A DNA stretch of 64,000 bases from Actinomycetes bacterium (GTDB taxonomy: Bacteria > Actinomycetota > Acidimicrobiia > Acidimicrobiales > Palsa-688): NCBI GenBank assembly GCA_021850325.1, contig JAJZMF010000016.1, forward strand, positions 1 through 64,000. The letters run 5' to 3'. The notes below the pieces were generated by a model that made no database searches, had not been told where the DNA came from, and saw nothing but the letters and a program-made list of their open reading frames with translations. Positions 51,478 to 60,139 of this stretch are shown here, piece by piece (the stretch's first letter is position 1; the number at the start of each line of letters is the position of its first letter). The translations under genes were made by a program, and so were the position numbers.

Positions 51478-52054
51478 GCCTCTGCCTGGAGGAGGCCTCC
51501 TCGGTCAGGACCTGTCCCTCCAGGGACACCAGCAGCACCCGCAGGTCGGCGTTGAGGCGCTCCTGCGTGGCAGGGTCAAGCGTCCCGAACACCGCCTGCT
51601 CGGCCTGTGTCTTCAGGGTGAGCAGCTGGTCGGCCCGGTCGAGCCCCTCCGCAGTGAGGCTGACGAGCACATGGCGGCGGTCGCTCGGGTCGATATCCCG
51701 CCGCACCCAGCCCCGCTCCTCCAAGCGGGCGACCCGGTTGGTGATGGCCCCCGAGGTCACCTGCGACTCCTTCAGCAGTTCGCCGGCGCTCAGGCAGTGG
51801 TCCGCCTCCCGGCGCAGCGCCATGAGCACCTCGAGCTCCCACACCTCGAGCTCGCTACGGGCCAGCTCGCGCCGCAGGGCGTTCTCCAGGTGGTGGGCTG
51901 CCCGGCGCAGTCGCATGGCGAGCGCCTTGACCCTCATGTCCAGCTGCGGGTTCTCCCCCGCCCAGAACTCGACCAACGCATCGACCTGGTCCCGGGGCCG
52001 GGCCGGCGCCTGGGGCGGCGGTGCCCCTCCGCCCGCGGAGGATGAGTTTTCCAC
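51458..52054 (-). CDS. MarR-family transcriptional regulator (divergent to MFS exporter)
   Basis: The product is 198 residues from the GTG at 52054; the open frame continues upstream through the operator, which is not coding. It carries the winged helix (LSAGELLKESQVTSGAITNRVARLEERGWVRRDIDPSDRRHVLVSLT; about residues 87-133) with the DPSDRR wing and flanking dimerisation helices. It is divergent to an MFS transporter with a palindrome between them, the normal layout for a repressor of that exporter. thiL overlaps its 3' end. Confidence 0.87.
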   Translation of the reverse strand: MENSSSAGGGAPPPQAPARPRDQVDALVEFWAGENPQLDMRVKALAMRLRRAAHHLENALRRELARSELEVWELEVLMALRREADHCLSAGELLKESQVTSGAITNRVARLEERGWVRRDIDPSDRRHVLVSLTAEGLDRADQLLTLKTQAEQAVFGTLDPATQERLNADLRVLLVSLEGQVLTEEASSRQRRGDQAP

Positions 52055-52107
52055 AGCCGGCCACAGTAGCGCGACTTTCGCGCCGGGAACTCGCAATGTT
52101 GTGTATC

Positions 52108-52126
52108 TTGACACTAAGTGTTTCAA
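52108..52126. promoter_or_regulatory. MarR-type operator between marR and the MFS exporter
   Basis: A 19-base near-palindrome ttgacactaagtgtttcaa with core ACACTAAGTGT (52111-52121). It overlaps a -10-like TATCTT (52104-52109) and the expected start of the MFS transcript, so a bound repressor would block it. Confidence 0.6.
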
Positions 52127-52143
52127 CGCTGAGAGGAGAACGC

Positions 52144-53652
52144 TTGAGCACCCTGGTCACAACAACCACTTCAGCCGGCGCCCGGCGGGCGCCGAGCCGT
52201 TCGGCCGTCCTGCTCGTCTGCTGCCTTGCCCAGCTCATGGTGGTCCTGGACGTCTCCGTGGTCATGGTGGCACTACCCCAGGCCCGCCACGACCTGCACA
52301 TGTCCGCCTCGGCGCAGCAGTGGGTGGTGAACGCCTACACGCTGACCTTCGCCGGGTTCCTCATGCTCGGAGGCAGGGCAGCCGACCTGTGGGGCCGCAA
52401 GCGCGTGTTCCTGCTCGGGCTCGGCGCCTTCACGCTCTTCAGCCTCCTGGGAGGCCTGGCCACCAGCGCCAGCTGGCTCGTGCTGGCCCGTGCCGCCCAG
52501 GGCCTCGGCGGTGCCATCCTGGCCCCGGCCACGCTCAGCCTCCTCACCACCACCTTCCCCCAGCCCGAGGAACGCCGTCGGGCCCTCGGTGCCTGGTCGG
52601 CCACCGCGGCCAGCGGGGCGGCGGTCGGCGTCCTGGCAGGCGGGATCCTCACCCAGGCCCTCGACTGGCGCTGGGTGCTGTTCATCAACGTCCCTATCGG
52701 AGCCGGCCTCATAGCCCTGACGGCGCTCCGGGTGCACGAGCAGCCTGCGGCCCGTTCGGCGAGCTCGCTCGACGTGCCCGGGGCGCTGACGGTGACCGCC
52801 GGGCTGGCCCTGGCCGTTTACGGGATAGTCAACGCCGGCGACAGCTCCTGGGCCGCGGCGGGCACCATCGTGCCCCTGGTGGCAGGTGCCCTGCTCCTGG
52901 TCGGCTTCGCCCTGGTGGAGAAGTACTGGGCCGCACAGCCCCTGGTGCCACTTGCAGTCTTCAGGCTGCGCTCGGTCTCGGCCTCCAACTCGGTGGCCGT
53001 CTTCATCGGGGCTGCCGTGTTCGGGCTGTACTTCTTCTTGTCTCTCTACCTCCAGCAGGTCAACGGTTACAGTGCCCTCGAGGGGGGCCTGGCCTACCTT
53101 CCTGCCGGGCTGGCCACCCTGCTCGCCGCCCTGACGGGGTCCAGGTTGGTGGCGGTGATAGGCGTGCGCCGCCAGTTGCTGGTCGGCCCCCTCCTCGCCG
53201 CCGGGGGTCTGGGCTGGCTGGCCACGCTCCAGCCGGGAATGGGCTACTGGGCCCACGTGTTCGGCCCCCTGGTACTGGCAGGCATCGGGTTCGGCCTGTC
53301 GTTCGTGCCCATGACCATGGCTGCCACCACCGGGATGCCCCGCGAACAGGCGGGCCTGGCGGCAGGCCTGATCAACACCACCCGCCAGGTGGGCGGCGCA
53401 CTGGGCCTGGCCGCCATGTCGACCGTGGTGGCCGACATGGCCGGTGGCTCGGCCCACCGGGCGCCGGCCCAGGTCGCCACGGCGCTCACCAACGGCTACG
53501 ACGCCGCGTTCCTCCTCTGCTGCGCCGCCCTGGTGGCAGCGGCTGTGGCCGCTCGGCTGCTCCCCCATCAGGGCCGGGCACGCACCTCCGAGCCGGGCGA
53601 GGTCGACCTGAGGGCGGGCAGGGCCGAGGCGCTCGTAGGGGCCGGTCACTAG
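52144..53652 (+). CDS. MFS drug exporter (DHA2/EmrB-QacA type)
   Basis: The 502-residue protein has about 14 predicted membrane helices and the DHA2 motifs: LMVVLDVSVVMVALPQARHDL (motif D1 region), RAADLWGRKRVFLLGLGAF (motif A), RAAQGLGGAILAPATLSLLTTTF (motif C/B region) and ATAASGAAVGVLAGGILTQALDWRWVLFINVPIG. Such transporters export drugs by proton exchange. The TTG at 52144 has GAGGAG five bases upstream. Control by the divergent MarR gene is likely. Substrates cannot be read from sequence. Confidence 0.92.
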   Translation: MSTLVTTTTSAGARRAPSRSAVLLVCCLAQLMVVLDVSVVMVALPQARHDLHMSASAQQWVVNAYTLTFAGFLMLGGRAADLWGRKRVFLLGLGAFTLFSLLGGLATSASWLVLARAAQGLGGAILAPATLSLLTTTFPQPEERRRALGAWSATAASGAAVGVLAGGILTQALDWRWVLFINVPIGAGLIALTALRVHEQPAARSASSLDVPGALTVTAGLALAVYGIVNAGDSSWAAAGTIVPLVAGALLLVGFALVEKYWAAQPLVPLAVFRLRSVSASNSVAVFIGAAVFGLYFFLSLYLQQVNGYSALEGGLAYLPAGLATLLAALTGSRLVAVIGVRRQLLVGPLLAAGGLGWLATLQPGMGYWAHVFGPLVLAGIGFGLSFVPMTMAATTGMPREQAGLAAGLINTTRQVGGALGLAAMSTVVADMAGGSAHRAPAQVATALTNGYDAAFLLCCAALVAAAVAARLLPHQGRARTSEPGEVDLRAGRAEALVGAGH

Positions 53653-53668
53653 CGCTGCCCTGTCGGGA

Positions 53669-53704
53669 GCAGGGGTGGGGCTGCCGGCGCGGCCCCGCCC
53701 CTGC
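53669..53704. terminator. stem-loop between convergent MFS and PH/SHOCT genes
   Basis: A 13-pair GC stem with one G/T-type mismatch (53669-53681 with 53692-53704) fills the 56-bp gap between the two convergent stops. No T-run. Confidence 0.5.
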
Positions 53705-53708
53705 CGGC

Positions 53709-54368
53709 TCAGAGGCGGGACAGCAGCTCGGCCTTCTTGGAGGCGAACTCGCGGCGGCTGATGACACCGCGTCGGCGCAGCTCGTCCAGCTGGGCCAGCT
53801 GCTCGGTGACGCCGGACGGCCCACCCGCGCCTGCCTGCTGGTGCGCCTCCGGCGCCGGCCAGCCGGTCGGTGGCCCCCAGGCCATGCCCCGCCCGCCCAC
53901 CCGGTCCGCCACGAGGCCGGCAATGGCGTCGTGGGCCTGCAGGGGCCGGGGCACGCAGGCCAGCACCTCGGGGCTGTCCCTCCCTGCCGTTTGGAGCAGG
54001 ACGTCACCGGCGCCGGTCAGGCGGTCGAGCAGGCTCCGGCTGTAGGAGATATCGGTCACCCTGTCGAGGAGGACCTCCCGGCCCGTACGCCGCAGCGCCC
54101 CCTGGCGCACGACGACCCGGGCCGTGGTCACCACGAACGAGGTGGTGGCCCAGCGCACCCAGCGGCCGGCCAGCCAGAGCAGGCAGACCACCAGGAGGGC
54201 AGCAACGGCCAGCTCCGCCAAGCGGGGCACACCCTCGATGAGAGCGGCGATCGAACCGCCCGACGCAGCAGCCACGGCCACCGCCGGCCGGGCGAGGAAC
54301 CGCCAGTGGGGACGGACGTCCACTACGACCTCCTCGCCGGGCGCCAGTAGCCGGGTAGGGAAGCTCAC
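53709..54368 (-). CDS. membrane protein with bacterial PH-like (DUF304) and SHOCT domains
   Basis: The 219-residue product starts with LLAPGEEVVVDVRPHWRFLARP, typical of the bacterial PH2 family, then two membrane helices (about 30-48 and 52-68), a PH-like strand region (TSFVVTTARVVVRQGALRRTGREVLLDRVTDIS; about 75-110) and a C-terminal SHOCT helix pair (TEQLAQLDELRRRGVISRREFASKKAELL). Function is unknown; SHOCT domains are short oligomerisation elements. The GTG is 12 bp after ddl, in the same run as murF. Confidence 0.85.
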   Translation of the reverse strand: MSFPTRLLAPGEEVVVDVRPHWRFLARPAVAVAAASGGSIAALIEGVPRLAELAVAALLVVCLLWLAGRWVRWATTSFVVTTARVVVRQGALRRTGREVLLDRVTDISYSRSLLDRLTGAGDVLLQTAGRDSPEVLACVPRPLQAHDAIAGLVADRVGGRGMAWGPPTGWPAPEAHQQAGAGGPSGVTEQLAQLDELRRRGVISRREFASKKAELLSRL

Positions 54369-54380
54369 CGGCTCCCGCCC

Positions 54381-55547
54381 CTAGCCCAGCTTGCTGGCGA
54401 TGGTGGCGGCCGAACGCAGGGCCGAACCGTCGGCACCTGTCGAGCCCCACACGGCGCTCGGGCGCTTGAGCGCCTCGTCGACCATGTCGGCCAGGAGGGC
54501 CGGGAACTCGACCGCCGCCTCACCGGTCCAGAGGTACTTGGACAGCGAGCCCGGGACCGTATTGACCTCGTTCACCCACCACTGCCCTTCGTCGGCCGAG
54601 ACCAGGAAGTCGATCCTCCACACGCCGCGTGCGCCGACCAGCCCGGCCACCGCCCGCGCCGCCCCGGCCAGCTGGTCACGCAACCCCGGCGCCAACCGGG
54701 CCGGCAGCTCGCGTGGTGCGCTGACCATGCCCTCGCCACCCAGGTACTTGTCGGAGTAGGAGAGGATCTCGCCCGTGCCCGCAGAGCGCAGGGCACGTTC
54801 GAACAGCGACAGCTCCAGGGCGGGGTGCGAGCGTACGGCCACGTTGACGTCGTGGGCACCTGTCACGTAGGGCTCGACCACCAGGCCCCGGGCGGTATGG
54901 GGGCCGCCCATCCGCAGGTAACGGACCACGTCCGCCCAGTGCTCGATGACCTCGATGCCGATCGAGGAGCCACCGAAACGGGGCTTGACGATATAAGGGC
55001 CGGCGTACCCCTCCCAGGAGGGCGGGACCGCCTCGTCCCCGACCGCACTGCGGGGAAGGGTGGGCAGGCCGGCGCCGGCCACGACCGCACCGAAGGCCAG
55101 CTTGTCCATGCCCAGAGCGGCGGAGGCTGCCGTCGGCCCCGTGTAGGGGACCCCCGCCAGGTCCAGTGCTCCCTGCAGGGTGCCGTCCTCGCCCGGGCCC
55201 CCGTGGCAACAGTTGACCACGGCGTCCAGCTCGAGCCTGCGCTCCCTGCCCCCTCCGAGCACCCCTCCCTTGGGCGGGGTGAAGAAGCCCCCTCCGGGCT
55301 GGGCCACGAGCCTGAGCTCACGCGCCCCCCTGGGAACGCCCTCCAGGAACGCCGAGGCCTCCAGTGCCGGGTCGACACCGTAGAAGCCGCCGGTCTTGGC
55401 CCAGTAGAGGGCCTCGACCGTGCCCACGTCCCGGCCCGCCGTCGCCAGGGCCCGGGCCGCCTGCAGGCCCGTGAGGATGCTCACGTCGTGCTCGGGCGAG
55501 GGGCCCCCGAAGACCACTCCCACTGTCCGTGTACCTACTGGGCTCAC
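54381..55547 (-). CDS. ddl: D-alanine--D-alanine ligase
   Basis: Ddl joins two D-alanines for peptidoglycan. The 388-residue product has VGVVFGGPSPEHDVSILTG, NCCHGGPGEDGTLQGALDLAGVPYTGP, the ATP-grasp PYIVKPRFGGSSIGIEVI, LVVEPYVTGAHDVNVAV and WRIDFLVSADEGQWWVNEVNTVPGSLSKYLW with the Mg ligands. The GTG at 55547 lies 5 bp after the murF stop. The two adjacent genes catalyse consecutive steps: Ddl makes the D-Ala-D-Ala that MurF adds. Confidence 0.93.
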   Translation of the reverse strand: MSPVGTRTVGVVFGGPSPEHDVSILTGLQAARALATAGRDVGTVEALYWAKTGGFYGVDPALEASAFLEGVPRGARELRLVAQPGGGFFTPPKGGVLGGGRERRLELDAVVNCCHGGPGEDGTLQGALDLAGVPYTGPTAASAALGMDKLAFGAVVAGAGLPTLPRSAVGDEAVPPSWEGYAGPYIVKPRFGGSSIGIEVIEHWADVVRYLRMGGPHTARGLVVEPYVTGAHDVNVAVRSHPALELSLFERALRSAGTGEILSYSDKYLGGEGMVSAPRELPARLAPGLRDQLAGAARAVAGLVGARGVWRIDFLVSADEGQWWVNEVNTVPGSLSKYLWTGEAAVEFPALLADMVDEALKRPSAVWGSTGADGSALRSAATIASKLG

Positions 55548-55551
55548 GCGC

Positions 55552-57135
55552 TCAAGGGTAGTGGTCGGGCAGGTCGTTCTCGTACAGCACGGCATCGCCC
55601 GGCCCCAGGTGGGCCTTCACCCACGCCACCGCAGCCTGGCGGTCGGCCACCCGGCGCACGGCCAGGCCCGCCTGGCGCGCACCGGCCTCCAGGGCACGGG
55701 CGTTGGTCCGGCCCACCACCACCAGTTCCGTGGCCACCTGGCCCGCCCTGGCCGCGAACTCGCGGTTCGCCTCCTCCTGGGCCGGCCCCAGTTCGACCAT
55801 GCCCGGCGTCACGACCACCTTGCGCCCCCCCGGCGCACCGAGCTGGCCGAGCATGGCCAGAGCGCCGGCCGCCCCGGCGGGGTTCGAGTTGTACGTGTCG
55901 TCGACGACGTCGGCCCCGCCCGCCCCACGCTGGGGCACCCGCCGGTGCGGAGGCACGGGCAGGGTGGCCAACCGGGCACCGACTGCCTCGGGCGGCACGC
56001 CGAGGGCGAACGCCACCGCCAGGGCGCAGGCGACATTGCCCGGCTCCACCTCCGGCCCGGCCCCCACGACCAGGTCGAGGCCGGCCCCGGCGCGGGGCAC
56101 CACCACCCTCAGCAGGTCACCCTGGCGCCGGACCGACACATCGGCCCCACCAGCCGATGCCGAGCACCTCCAGACGGTCCTACCCTCCGCTTCCGCCCGG
56201 TCGGCAAGGCGGGCCAGGAGGGGGTGGTCGACGTTCAGCACCGCCACCGGTGCCCGCTCCAGGATCTCCGCCTTGGCGTCGGCGATGCGCTCCAGCGTGC
56301 GCATCCTCTCCAGGTGGACCGGGCCTATCGCAGTTATTACCGCCACCTCAGGCGGGGCCCAGGCGCACATGGCCGCTATCTCGCCCGGCCCGTAGGTCCC
56401 CATCTCGGCCACGAAGACCTGCGTGCCCGGCACGAGGTGCTCGTTCACAGCCCGGGACAGCCCGGCCGTGTTGTTGAAGCTGGCCGGGGTGGCGACCACC
56501 GAGAACTGCCCGGAGAGCAGGTGGGCCACGTAGCCCTTGGTGGTCGTCTTGCCGTAGGAGCCGGTGATGGCGACGATGCGGGGCGCACTGGCCCGCAGGT
56601 GCTGGGCGGCCTTGCGCACGAACTGGCCCAGGGACCTCGCTTCGAGCGGACGGGCAGCCCACATGGCCAGGTCCCCCGTGGCCGGTGCGGCCAGGGCCAG
56701 TAGGGCACAGGCGGTGGCGGCACCGTGCAGTGCTGCTCCCGCCGAGCCGGCCAGTGCCCACGTCGCCAGGGCAGCCGTCGCCAGTGCCACCCCCTGTACC
56801 ACGCCCAGGAGAACGGCGAGCCGGCGCAGCCGGGAGGTCCAGGCCAGCCTGGAGGTGCGGCCCCGCAGGGACAGGCCCAGCGGCCCCGCCGCTCCTGCCA
56901 GCGCGCCGGCAAGCCCGGCCAGGGCCACCCGGGCCGAGACCAGGGCACCGGCCAGGCCCACCACGGCCAGTGCCCGGTTGGCCGCGCTGGAGCCCCACCA
57001 GCGCCAGGCGAACACCGATGCCGCACCGGGCAGGTAGTGCTCGCGCTGGGCGACCCTCAGCCAGCGCAGGTCGGCGAGGACGACGGCAAGGGCGCACAGG
57101 GCCAGGACGGCGCCGTCCGCCGCCGCCGAGCTCAC
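55552..57135 (-). CDS. membrane-fused MurF-like ligase
   Basis: The 527-residue protein begins with about 160 residues holding four or so membrane helices (AVLALCALAVVLADL, then segments near 50-70, 110-130 and 135-155), followed by a Mur ligase: ATP loop IVAITGSYGKTTTKGYV, TPASFNNTAGLSRAVNEHL, VAEMGTYGPGEIA, IGPVHLERM with the conserved His, LNVDHPLL, and DDTYNSNPAGAAGALAML. The central and C-terminal domains resemble MurF, which adds D-Ala-D-Ala to UDP-MurNAc-tripeptide. The membrane head is not part of normal MurF (about 450 residues). A GTGA overlap joins it to the hydrolase gene upstream, and ddl follows. Confidence 0.86.
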   Translation of the reverse strand: MSSAAADGAVLALCALAVVLADLRWLRVAQREHYLPGAASVFAWRWWGSSAANRALAVVGLAGALVSARVALAGLAGALAGAAGPLGLSLRGRTSRLAWTSRLRRLAVLLGVVQGVALATAALATWALAGSAGAALHGAATACALLALAAPATGDLAMWAARPLEARSLGQFVRKAAQHLRASAPRIVAITGSYGKTTTKGYVAHLLSGQFSVVATPASFNNTAGLSRAVNEHLVPGTQVFVAEMGTYGPGEIAAMCAWAPPEVAVITAIGPVHLERMRTLERIADAKAEILERAPVAVLNVDHPLLARLADRAEAEGRTVWRCSASAGGADVSVRRQGDLLRVVVPRAGAGLDLVVGAGPEVEPGNVACALAVAFALGVPPEAVGARLATLPVPPHRRVPQRGAGGADVVDDTYNSNPAGAAGALAMLGQLGAPGGRKVVVTPGMVELGPAQEEANREFAARAGQVATELVVVGRTNARALEAGARQAGLAVRRVADRQAAVAWVKAHLGPGDAVLYENDLPDHYP

Positions 57136-57971
57136 TGACGGGCTGCGGGCCGGGCCGCCGTCCCGCCGGGGCGGCCACCCTCGTGCAGGCCGGCCGGGCC
57201 GGCCCCGGCCAAGGCTCTTGCCAGGGCCTCCCGGAGGGCAGCATGCAGGCCGGCCCCCAGCACGTGGCGCGCCCCGGGCACCACGACGAGCTCGCTCACG
57301 CTTGCGCCCGCCGCAGCCAGGGCGGCCTTGGTGCCCTCCAGCGATGCCACCGTGTCAGCCTCGCCCCACACCAGGGCGAGCCTCCCGCCGTTGGCCGTCC
57401 AGGGTGCCAGGACCGGCCCGTAGGCGGCCCCGGCCGTCTCACCGACCGCCTTGACCAGGACCGCCCGCATCATCGGGGTGGCCTGCCGGTAGTCCTCGGA
57501 ACCGTAACGCCTCCGGACGGCCTCCATCCGGTGCTCGGGTAGCACGCCGAGGTGGTGCAGCGACCGGGCCAACCGGAACGCGGTGGCGGGCCGGGCAGGG
57601 CCCTGCCCCGGGAAGGGGGCGAAGGGTGCCCCGGTCAGCACCAGGGCAGCAACCCGTCCGGGGTGGGATGCTGCCAGGTGGGCCGCCACCCGGGCACCGA
57701 AGCTGTGGCCCAGCACCACGACCGGCCCAACCGCCATGTCGTCCAGCACCGGCGCCACGAACGCCGCGTACCCGGCGCTGTCCCAGGCCTGTGGCGGCTC
57801 GGGCGCCAGGCCGAAGCCGGGCAGGTCGACTGCCAGGGCGTCGAGGCCGTCGAGCACCGGGGCGAAGTCGTCGTGTGCCCTCTGCCAGCCGTGCAGCGCC
57901 AGTACGCGGGCCGGGCCGTGGCCGTGGCGCACCCCCCAGAGACGACCGTCGGCAAAGGAGCTGAGCGCCAT
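57132..57971 (-). CDS. alpha/beta hydrolase
   Basis: The 279-residue product has the alpha/beta hydrolase core: oxyanion strand VLALHGWQRAHDDF, nucleophile elbow VVLGHSFGARVAAHLA with Ser in GHSFG, acid in VWGEADTVASLEG and His in VPGARHVLG. No signal peptide. It is the first gene of the hydrolase-murF-ddl-PH/SHOCT run; the ATG at 57971 has TAACCT ten bases upstream. Sitting before two peptidoglycan genes suggests a cell-envelope substrate, but this is inference from context only. Confidence 0.87.
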   Translation of the reverse strand: MALSSFADGRLWGVRHGHGPARVLALHGWQRAHDDFAPVLDGLDALAVDLPGFGLAPEPPQAWDSAGYAAFVAPVLDDMAVGPVVVLGHSFGARVAAHLAASHPGRVAALVLTGAPFAPFPGQGPARPATAFRLARSLHHLGVLPEHRMEAVRRRYGSEDYRQATPMMRAVLVKAVGETAGAAYGPVLAPWTANGGRLALVWGEADTVASLEGTKAALAAAGASVSELVVVPGARHVLGAGLHAALREALARALAGAGPAGLHEGGRPGGTAARPAARQ

Positions 57972-57981
57972 GAGCGCAGTC

Positions 57982-57987
57982 AGGTTA
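57982..57987 (-). promoter_or_regulatory. -10-like hexamer of the alpha/beta hydrolase gene
   Basis: TAACCT on the minus strand, 10 bases before the ATG at 57971, in the 116-bp gap to the divergent helicase gene. Confidence 0.4.
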
Positions 57988-58075
57988 CCGGGACGCCGGG
58001 GACGGCTTCAAACATCACCCGTGCCCGGTCGGCCCCCGGGGCGCCCGGTGGGCCGTTGCCGTCACAGGGCCCGGC

Positions 58076-58081
58076 TAACCT
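58076..58081 (+). promoter_or_regulatory. -10-like hexamer of uvrD2
   Basis: TAACCT, 6 bases before the ATG at 58088 (spacer AATTAC), with no Shine-Dalgarno sequence. Confidence 0.45.
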
Positions 58082-58087
58082 AATTAC

Positions 58088-59992
58088 ATGGCTGTCACTC
58101 GTAGCTCCACGGGGGCCCCGGGGCACGAGCTGCTGGACGGCCTGACGGCCAGCCAGGCCCGGGCAGTGACCACACCGGCCCACACCGTGTGCGTGATGGC
58201 CGCCGCCGGCGCCGGCAAGACGCGGGTGCTCACGCGCCGGGTGGCGTACCGCGTGGCCCAGCAGACAGCCGGCTCCCGGCACGTGCTCGCCATCACCTTC
58301 ACCCGCAAGGCGGCCGAGGAGCTCCGCCAACGCCTGGGCCAGGCGGAGCTGGGCGAGGGGGACCTGGGCCGCGAGGTGACGGCGGGGACGTTCCACTCCC
58401 TCGCCCTGTCCCAGCTCCGCCGTTGGTGGGCGGACCGGCGCACCCCTGAGCCCGCCGTCATCCAGAGCAAGGCCAGGCTGGTGGGCGAGCTCGCCGCCGG
58501 CCGCCCGGGCCTGGAGGGCGTGCCCCTGGCCGAGCTTTCGGGTGCCCTCGAATGGGCTGCCGCCCGCCTCGTGGCTGCGGAGGACCTGGAGCAGGCTGCA
58601 ACGCTCGCCGGTCGCCAGTTGCCGGCACCCGCAGAGGCGCTCACCTCGCTCATGACCCGTTACACCGACGAGAAGCGCCGGCGGCGCGTGGTGGACTTCG
58701 ACGACCTGCTGCGCCTGTACGTACAGGCCCTGCGGGAGGACGCCCGCTTCGGGGCTGCACAGCGCTGGCGCTGGCGCCACCTGTTCGTGGACGAGGTCCA
58801 GGACGTGAACCCGCTCCAGTGCCAGGTGCTCACAACGCTTCTCGGCGACAACGACGACCTGTTCGTGGTGGGTGACCCCAACCAGGCCATATACGGGTGG
58901 AACGGCGCCGACCCGGGCTTCCTCACCTCCGTCCCCGATCGTTGGCCGGGCACGGAGGTGGTGCACCTGGACGACAACCACCGTTCCAGCCCCCAGGTGG
59001 TGGCCCTGGCTGCCGCGGTCCTGGGCCGGCCGGGAGCGGCCGTCCGCTCCAGTCAGCCGGACGGGCCCCTGCCCGAGCTGCGCAGCTTCCCCGATGAGGA
59101 GCGGGAGGCGGCGACCATCGCCGGCGAGGTCGTGCGCGCCCACCTGCAGGGACTGGACTGGGGGGCAATGGCCGTGCTGGCCCGGACCAATGTCCAGCTC
59201 ACAGGCATTGCAGAGGCACTGGCCCGGGCCGGGGCGCCCACCCGCTTGCTCGGCCCCGACCGGGACGCGGCCGGGACCGGCCAGGCCGACGGCCCCGGCG
59301 AAGGCCCGGCCCGGGTGACCAGCTACGACCGACCGGGGGCAGCAGAGGACGCAGTCGCTCTGGGCAGCTTCCACCGGGCCAAGGGCCTGCAATGGCCGGC
59401 GGTGTGGCTGGCCGGCCTCGAGTCCGGGCTGGTGCCCATTGCCTATGCCGAGGACCAGGTTTCCCTGGCCGAGGAGCGCCGCCTGCTCTACGTGGCCCTG
59501 ACCAGGGCGGAGCGCGAGCTGCACTGCTCGTGGGCCCGTGAGCGGCGCACCGCCTCGGGGGCACGGCTGCGACGAGGCCCCAGCCCATGGCTGGCCGCCG
59601 TGGCCGCGCACTTCGCCGGCTCGGCCGGTGCATTGGCAGAGGGCCCCGACGGGACCGGGCCCGGCCTGGTGGACTTCTTCGCCTCGGCTCGGCGCCGGCT
59701 GGCCGGCAGCCGGGCGGCCCGGGGCGAGGCGCCCGCCGACGGCCAGACCGAAGCCCTGGCCCGGAGACTGGACGAGTGGCGCCGCAGGCTGGCCAGGGCT
59801 TCGGGAGTGCCCGCTCATGTGCTGCTGCACGACGCCACCGTCCAGCTCCTGGCCGAACGGCGGCCCCGTACCCTCGAGGAGCTTGCGGTGGTGCCCGGCC
59901 TGGGCCCGGTCAAGGTCGCCCGCTTCGGTCCGGCCCTGCTCGAGGTGGTCGAGGGGGCACTGGCAGACCTGGGCATGGCCGCAGGGGCCTGA
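58088..59992 (+). CDS. UvrD2-type DNA helicase with C-terminal HRDC domain
   Basis: This 634-residue superfamily 1A helicase shows all motifs: AAAGAGKTRVLTRRVAY (I), ITFTRKAAEELRQRL (Ia), GTFHSLAL (Ib), DFDDLL, LFVDEVQDVNPLQ (II), VGDPNQAIYGWNGAD (III), LDDNHRSSPQVV (IV), FHRAKGLQWPAVWLAGLESG (V) and LAEERRLLYVALTRAERELHCSWA (VI). A C-terminal HRDC-like domain (SGVPAHVLLHDATVQLLAE, then EELAVVPGLGPVKVARFG) marks the mycobacterial UvrD2 group. A four-cysteine motif present in some UvrD2 proteins is absent. It works in DNA repair or recombination. Confidence 0.93.
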   Translation: MAVTRSSTGAPGHELLDGLTASQARAVTTPAHTVCVMAAAGAGKTRVLTRRVAYRVAQQTAGSRHVLAITFTRKAAEELRQRLGQAELGEGDLGREVTAGTFHSLALSQLRRWWADRRTPEPAVIQSKARLVGELAAGRPGLEGVPLAELSGALEWAAARLVAAEDLEQAATLAGRQLPAPAEALTSLMTRYTDEKRRRRVVDFDDLLRLYVQALREDARFGAAQRWRWRHLFVDEVQDVNPLQCQVLTTLLGDNDDLFVVGDPNQAIYGWNGADPGFLTSVPDRWPGTEVVHLDDNHRSSPQVVALAAAVLGRPGAAVRSSQPDGPLPELRSFPDEEREAATIAGEVVRAHLQGLDWGAMAVLARTNVQLTGIAEALARAGAPTRLLGPDRDAAGTGQADGPGEGPARVTSYDRPGAAEDAVALGSFHRAKGLQWPAVWLAGLESGLVPIAYAEDQVSLAEERRLLYVALTRAERELHCSWARERRTASGARLRRGPSPWLAAVAAHFAGSAGALAEGPDGTGPGLVDFFASARRRLAGSRAARGEAPADGQTEALARRLDEWRRRLARASGVPAHVLLHDATVQLLAERRPRTLEELAVVPGLGPVKVARFGPALLEVVEGALADLGMAAGA

Positions 59993-60124
59993 GGCCATCC
60001 TGCCGCCGGTCCCGGGCCGGACCGGGGGCCCACCACGGTGCGTGGCTGCGGAGCCGGACATGTGGGCAGCTCCCGGAAGGCCCGCCGGCCCGGTGAGGGT
60101 CTGGACGCGCCCAGCGTGAGGCGG

Positions 60125-60130
60125 TAAGCT
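60125..60130 (+). promoter_or_regulatory. -10-like hexamer of the gene at 60140
   Basis: TAAGCT, 9 bases before the ATG at 60140. It lies at the end of a 147-bp gap after uvrD2 that holds no other visible feature. Confidence 0.4.
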
Positions 60131-60139
60131 CTCGGGCAT

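Noticed and set aside
52055-52126. N-terminal extension of the MFS-side MarR gene up to a TTG at 52126
   Set aside because: It would place the start inside the palindromic operator and the exporter promoter; the conserved domain begins well downstream.
51240-54350. A plus-strand open frame of 1036 codons across the thiL, MarR, MFS and PH/SHOCT genes
   Set aside because: It crosses four well-supported genes in another frame and is low-complexity Arg/Gly/Pro sequence, a typical high-GC shadow.
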